From NCBI RefSeq assembly GCF_000423925.1, contig NZ_AUIX01000009.1, positions 1-64,000 on the forward strand: a DNA stretch of 64,000 nucleotides. Reading direction: 5' to 3'. Position numbers and translations under genes: made by a program. The number at the start of each line of letters is the position of its first letter. Position 1 is the first letter of the stretch. Under the pieces are notes generated by a model. That model saw nothing but the letters and a program-made list of their open reading frames with translations, searched no databases and was not told the DNA's origin. Shown here one piece after another: positions 63,744-64,000 of this stretch. The stretch comes from Butyrivibrio sp. VCD2006 (GTDB taxonomy: Bacteria; Bacillota; Clostridia; Lachnospirales; Lachnospiraceae).

Positions 63744-64000
63744 ATGAAGCGAATTGTCAGAAATATAATTGCAGGTGTAGTAGTTCTTGCAGCAGGAGGA
63801 GGCGTCTTTGCATACAGCATGATTCCGGATTCTGTTGATGTTGAGAAAGCCGTAAAAGGAAATGTAACAGAGAGCATTAGTGAAATAGGCCTTATTGAAG
63901 CTGATGCTGCGGTAACTGTATATGCTCCGGCAACAGGAAAGCTGTCATCCATAACCTGTAAGGTCAATGACTGCGTTAAAAAGGGCGATGTGCTTGCTGA
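63744..64000 (+). CDS. membrane-fusion/adaptor protein, MacA/HlyD type (partial, N-terminus)
   Basis: The gene runs off the window after about 85 codons. It starts MKRIVRNIIAGVVVLAAGGG with an N-terminal membrane anchor, then VEKAVKGNVTESISEIGLIE and APATGKLSSITCKVNDCVKKGDVLA. The last part is the lipoyl-like half-motif (P-A-x-G-x-(V/L), then V-K-x-G-D) of MacA/HlyD adaptors. It links an ABC exporter to the envelope and pairs with the ATPase just upstream. RBS AGGAGGGG six bases before ATG. The C-terminal part and the permease should follow outside the window. Confidence 0.85.
   Translation, partial: MKRIVRNIIAGVVVLAAGGGVFAYSMIPDSVDVEKAVKGNVTESISEIGLIEADAAVTVYAPATGKLSSITCKVNDCVKKGDVLA

Overview
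The window looks like a chromosomal segment of a motile, fermentative, Gram-positive anaerobe of the Lachnospiraceae, most likely Butyrivibrio/Pseudobutyrivibrio or a close relative. This is inferred from gene content: a glgC-glgD pair, separate cmk-ispH-rpsA genes, CheC/CheR and many chemoreceptors, a PurF-like protein starting MGGFFGVAS, DUF4317, lipoproteins without outer-membrane machinery, moderate-to-low GC and AGGAGG ribosome sites. No rRNA, tRNA, insertion sequence or CRISPR array was seen.

Layout. 1-6.5 kb: HAD phosphatase, CheC-like protein, DUF4317 protein and a heterodimeric ABC exporter. 6.5-13.4 kb (minus strand): a tightly overlapping nine-gene operon running degenerate GGDEF protein, ECF-like sigma factor, membrane transglutaminase, GspF-type pilus platform, four pilin-like proteins, intact GGDEF protein with a receiver-like tail. 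No pilus ATPase or prepilin peptidase is in the window. 13.5-21.3 kb: three Cache-type chemoreceptors and a PHP phosphatase. 21.4-26.3 kb: glycolytic block gapA, pgk, tpiA, shikimate-kinase-like gene, second tpiA. 26.4-33.5 kb: purine permease, a charged unknown, TetR regulator, BaiN-like flavoprotein, cmk, ispH, rpsA. 33.6-39 kb: cheR and secreted or membrane proteins. 39.1-43.5 kb: glgCD, a PurF homologue without the catalytic Cys, and HU. 43.6-49 kb: HerA-like ATPase and a GT-C/GT2-GtrA glycosylation set. 49-57.1 kb: chemoreceptor, CPBP protease, Sel1-like protein, candidate small RNA, a soluble degenerate MCP-like protein, orphan DctP lipoprotein, PhoH. 57.2-62.3 kb: acyl-transfer cluster with an MBOAT flanked by two paralogous SGNH-like proteins. 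62.4-62.9 kb: a non-coding 74-75 bp tandem array ending at an intrinsic terminator. 62.9 kb to the end: start of a MacAB-like ABC/adaptor operon.

The most unusual content is non-coding. (i) Four copies of a two-hairpin repeat sit just after stop codons in the chemoreceptor/glycolysis region; the loops are conserved while the stems change on both sides. (ii) Four copies of another hairpin repeat end in GGATGAGGG(G), and in three of them an ATG follows 4-5 nt later, so the repeat appears to supply the ribosome site. (iii) Five 74-75 bp units each carry GCGGCCGC and, about 30 bp on, GCCGCG or a variant. Among proteins, the sigma/transglutaminase/pseudopilus/GGDEF operon is the best candidate for a poorly described system: a possible cell-envelope sensor whose transglutaminase protein may act as the anti-sigma factor. 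All functions are read from sequence motifs and family knowledge; no searches were run.
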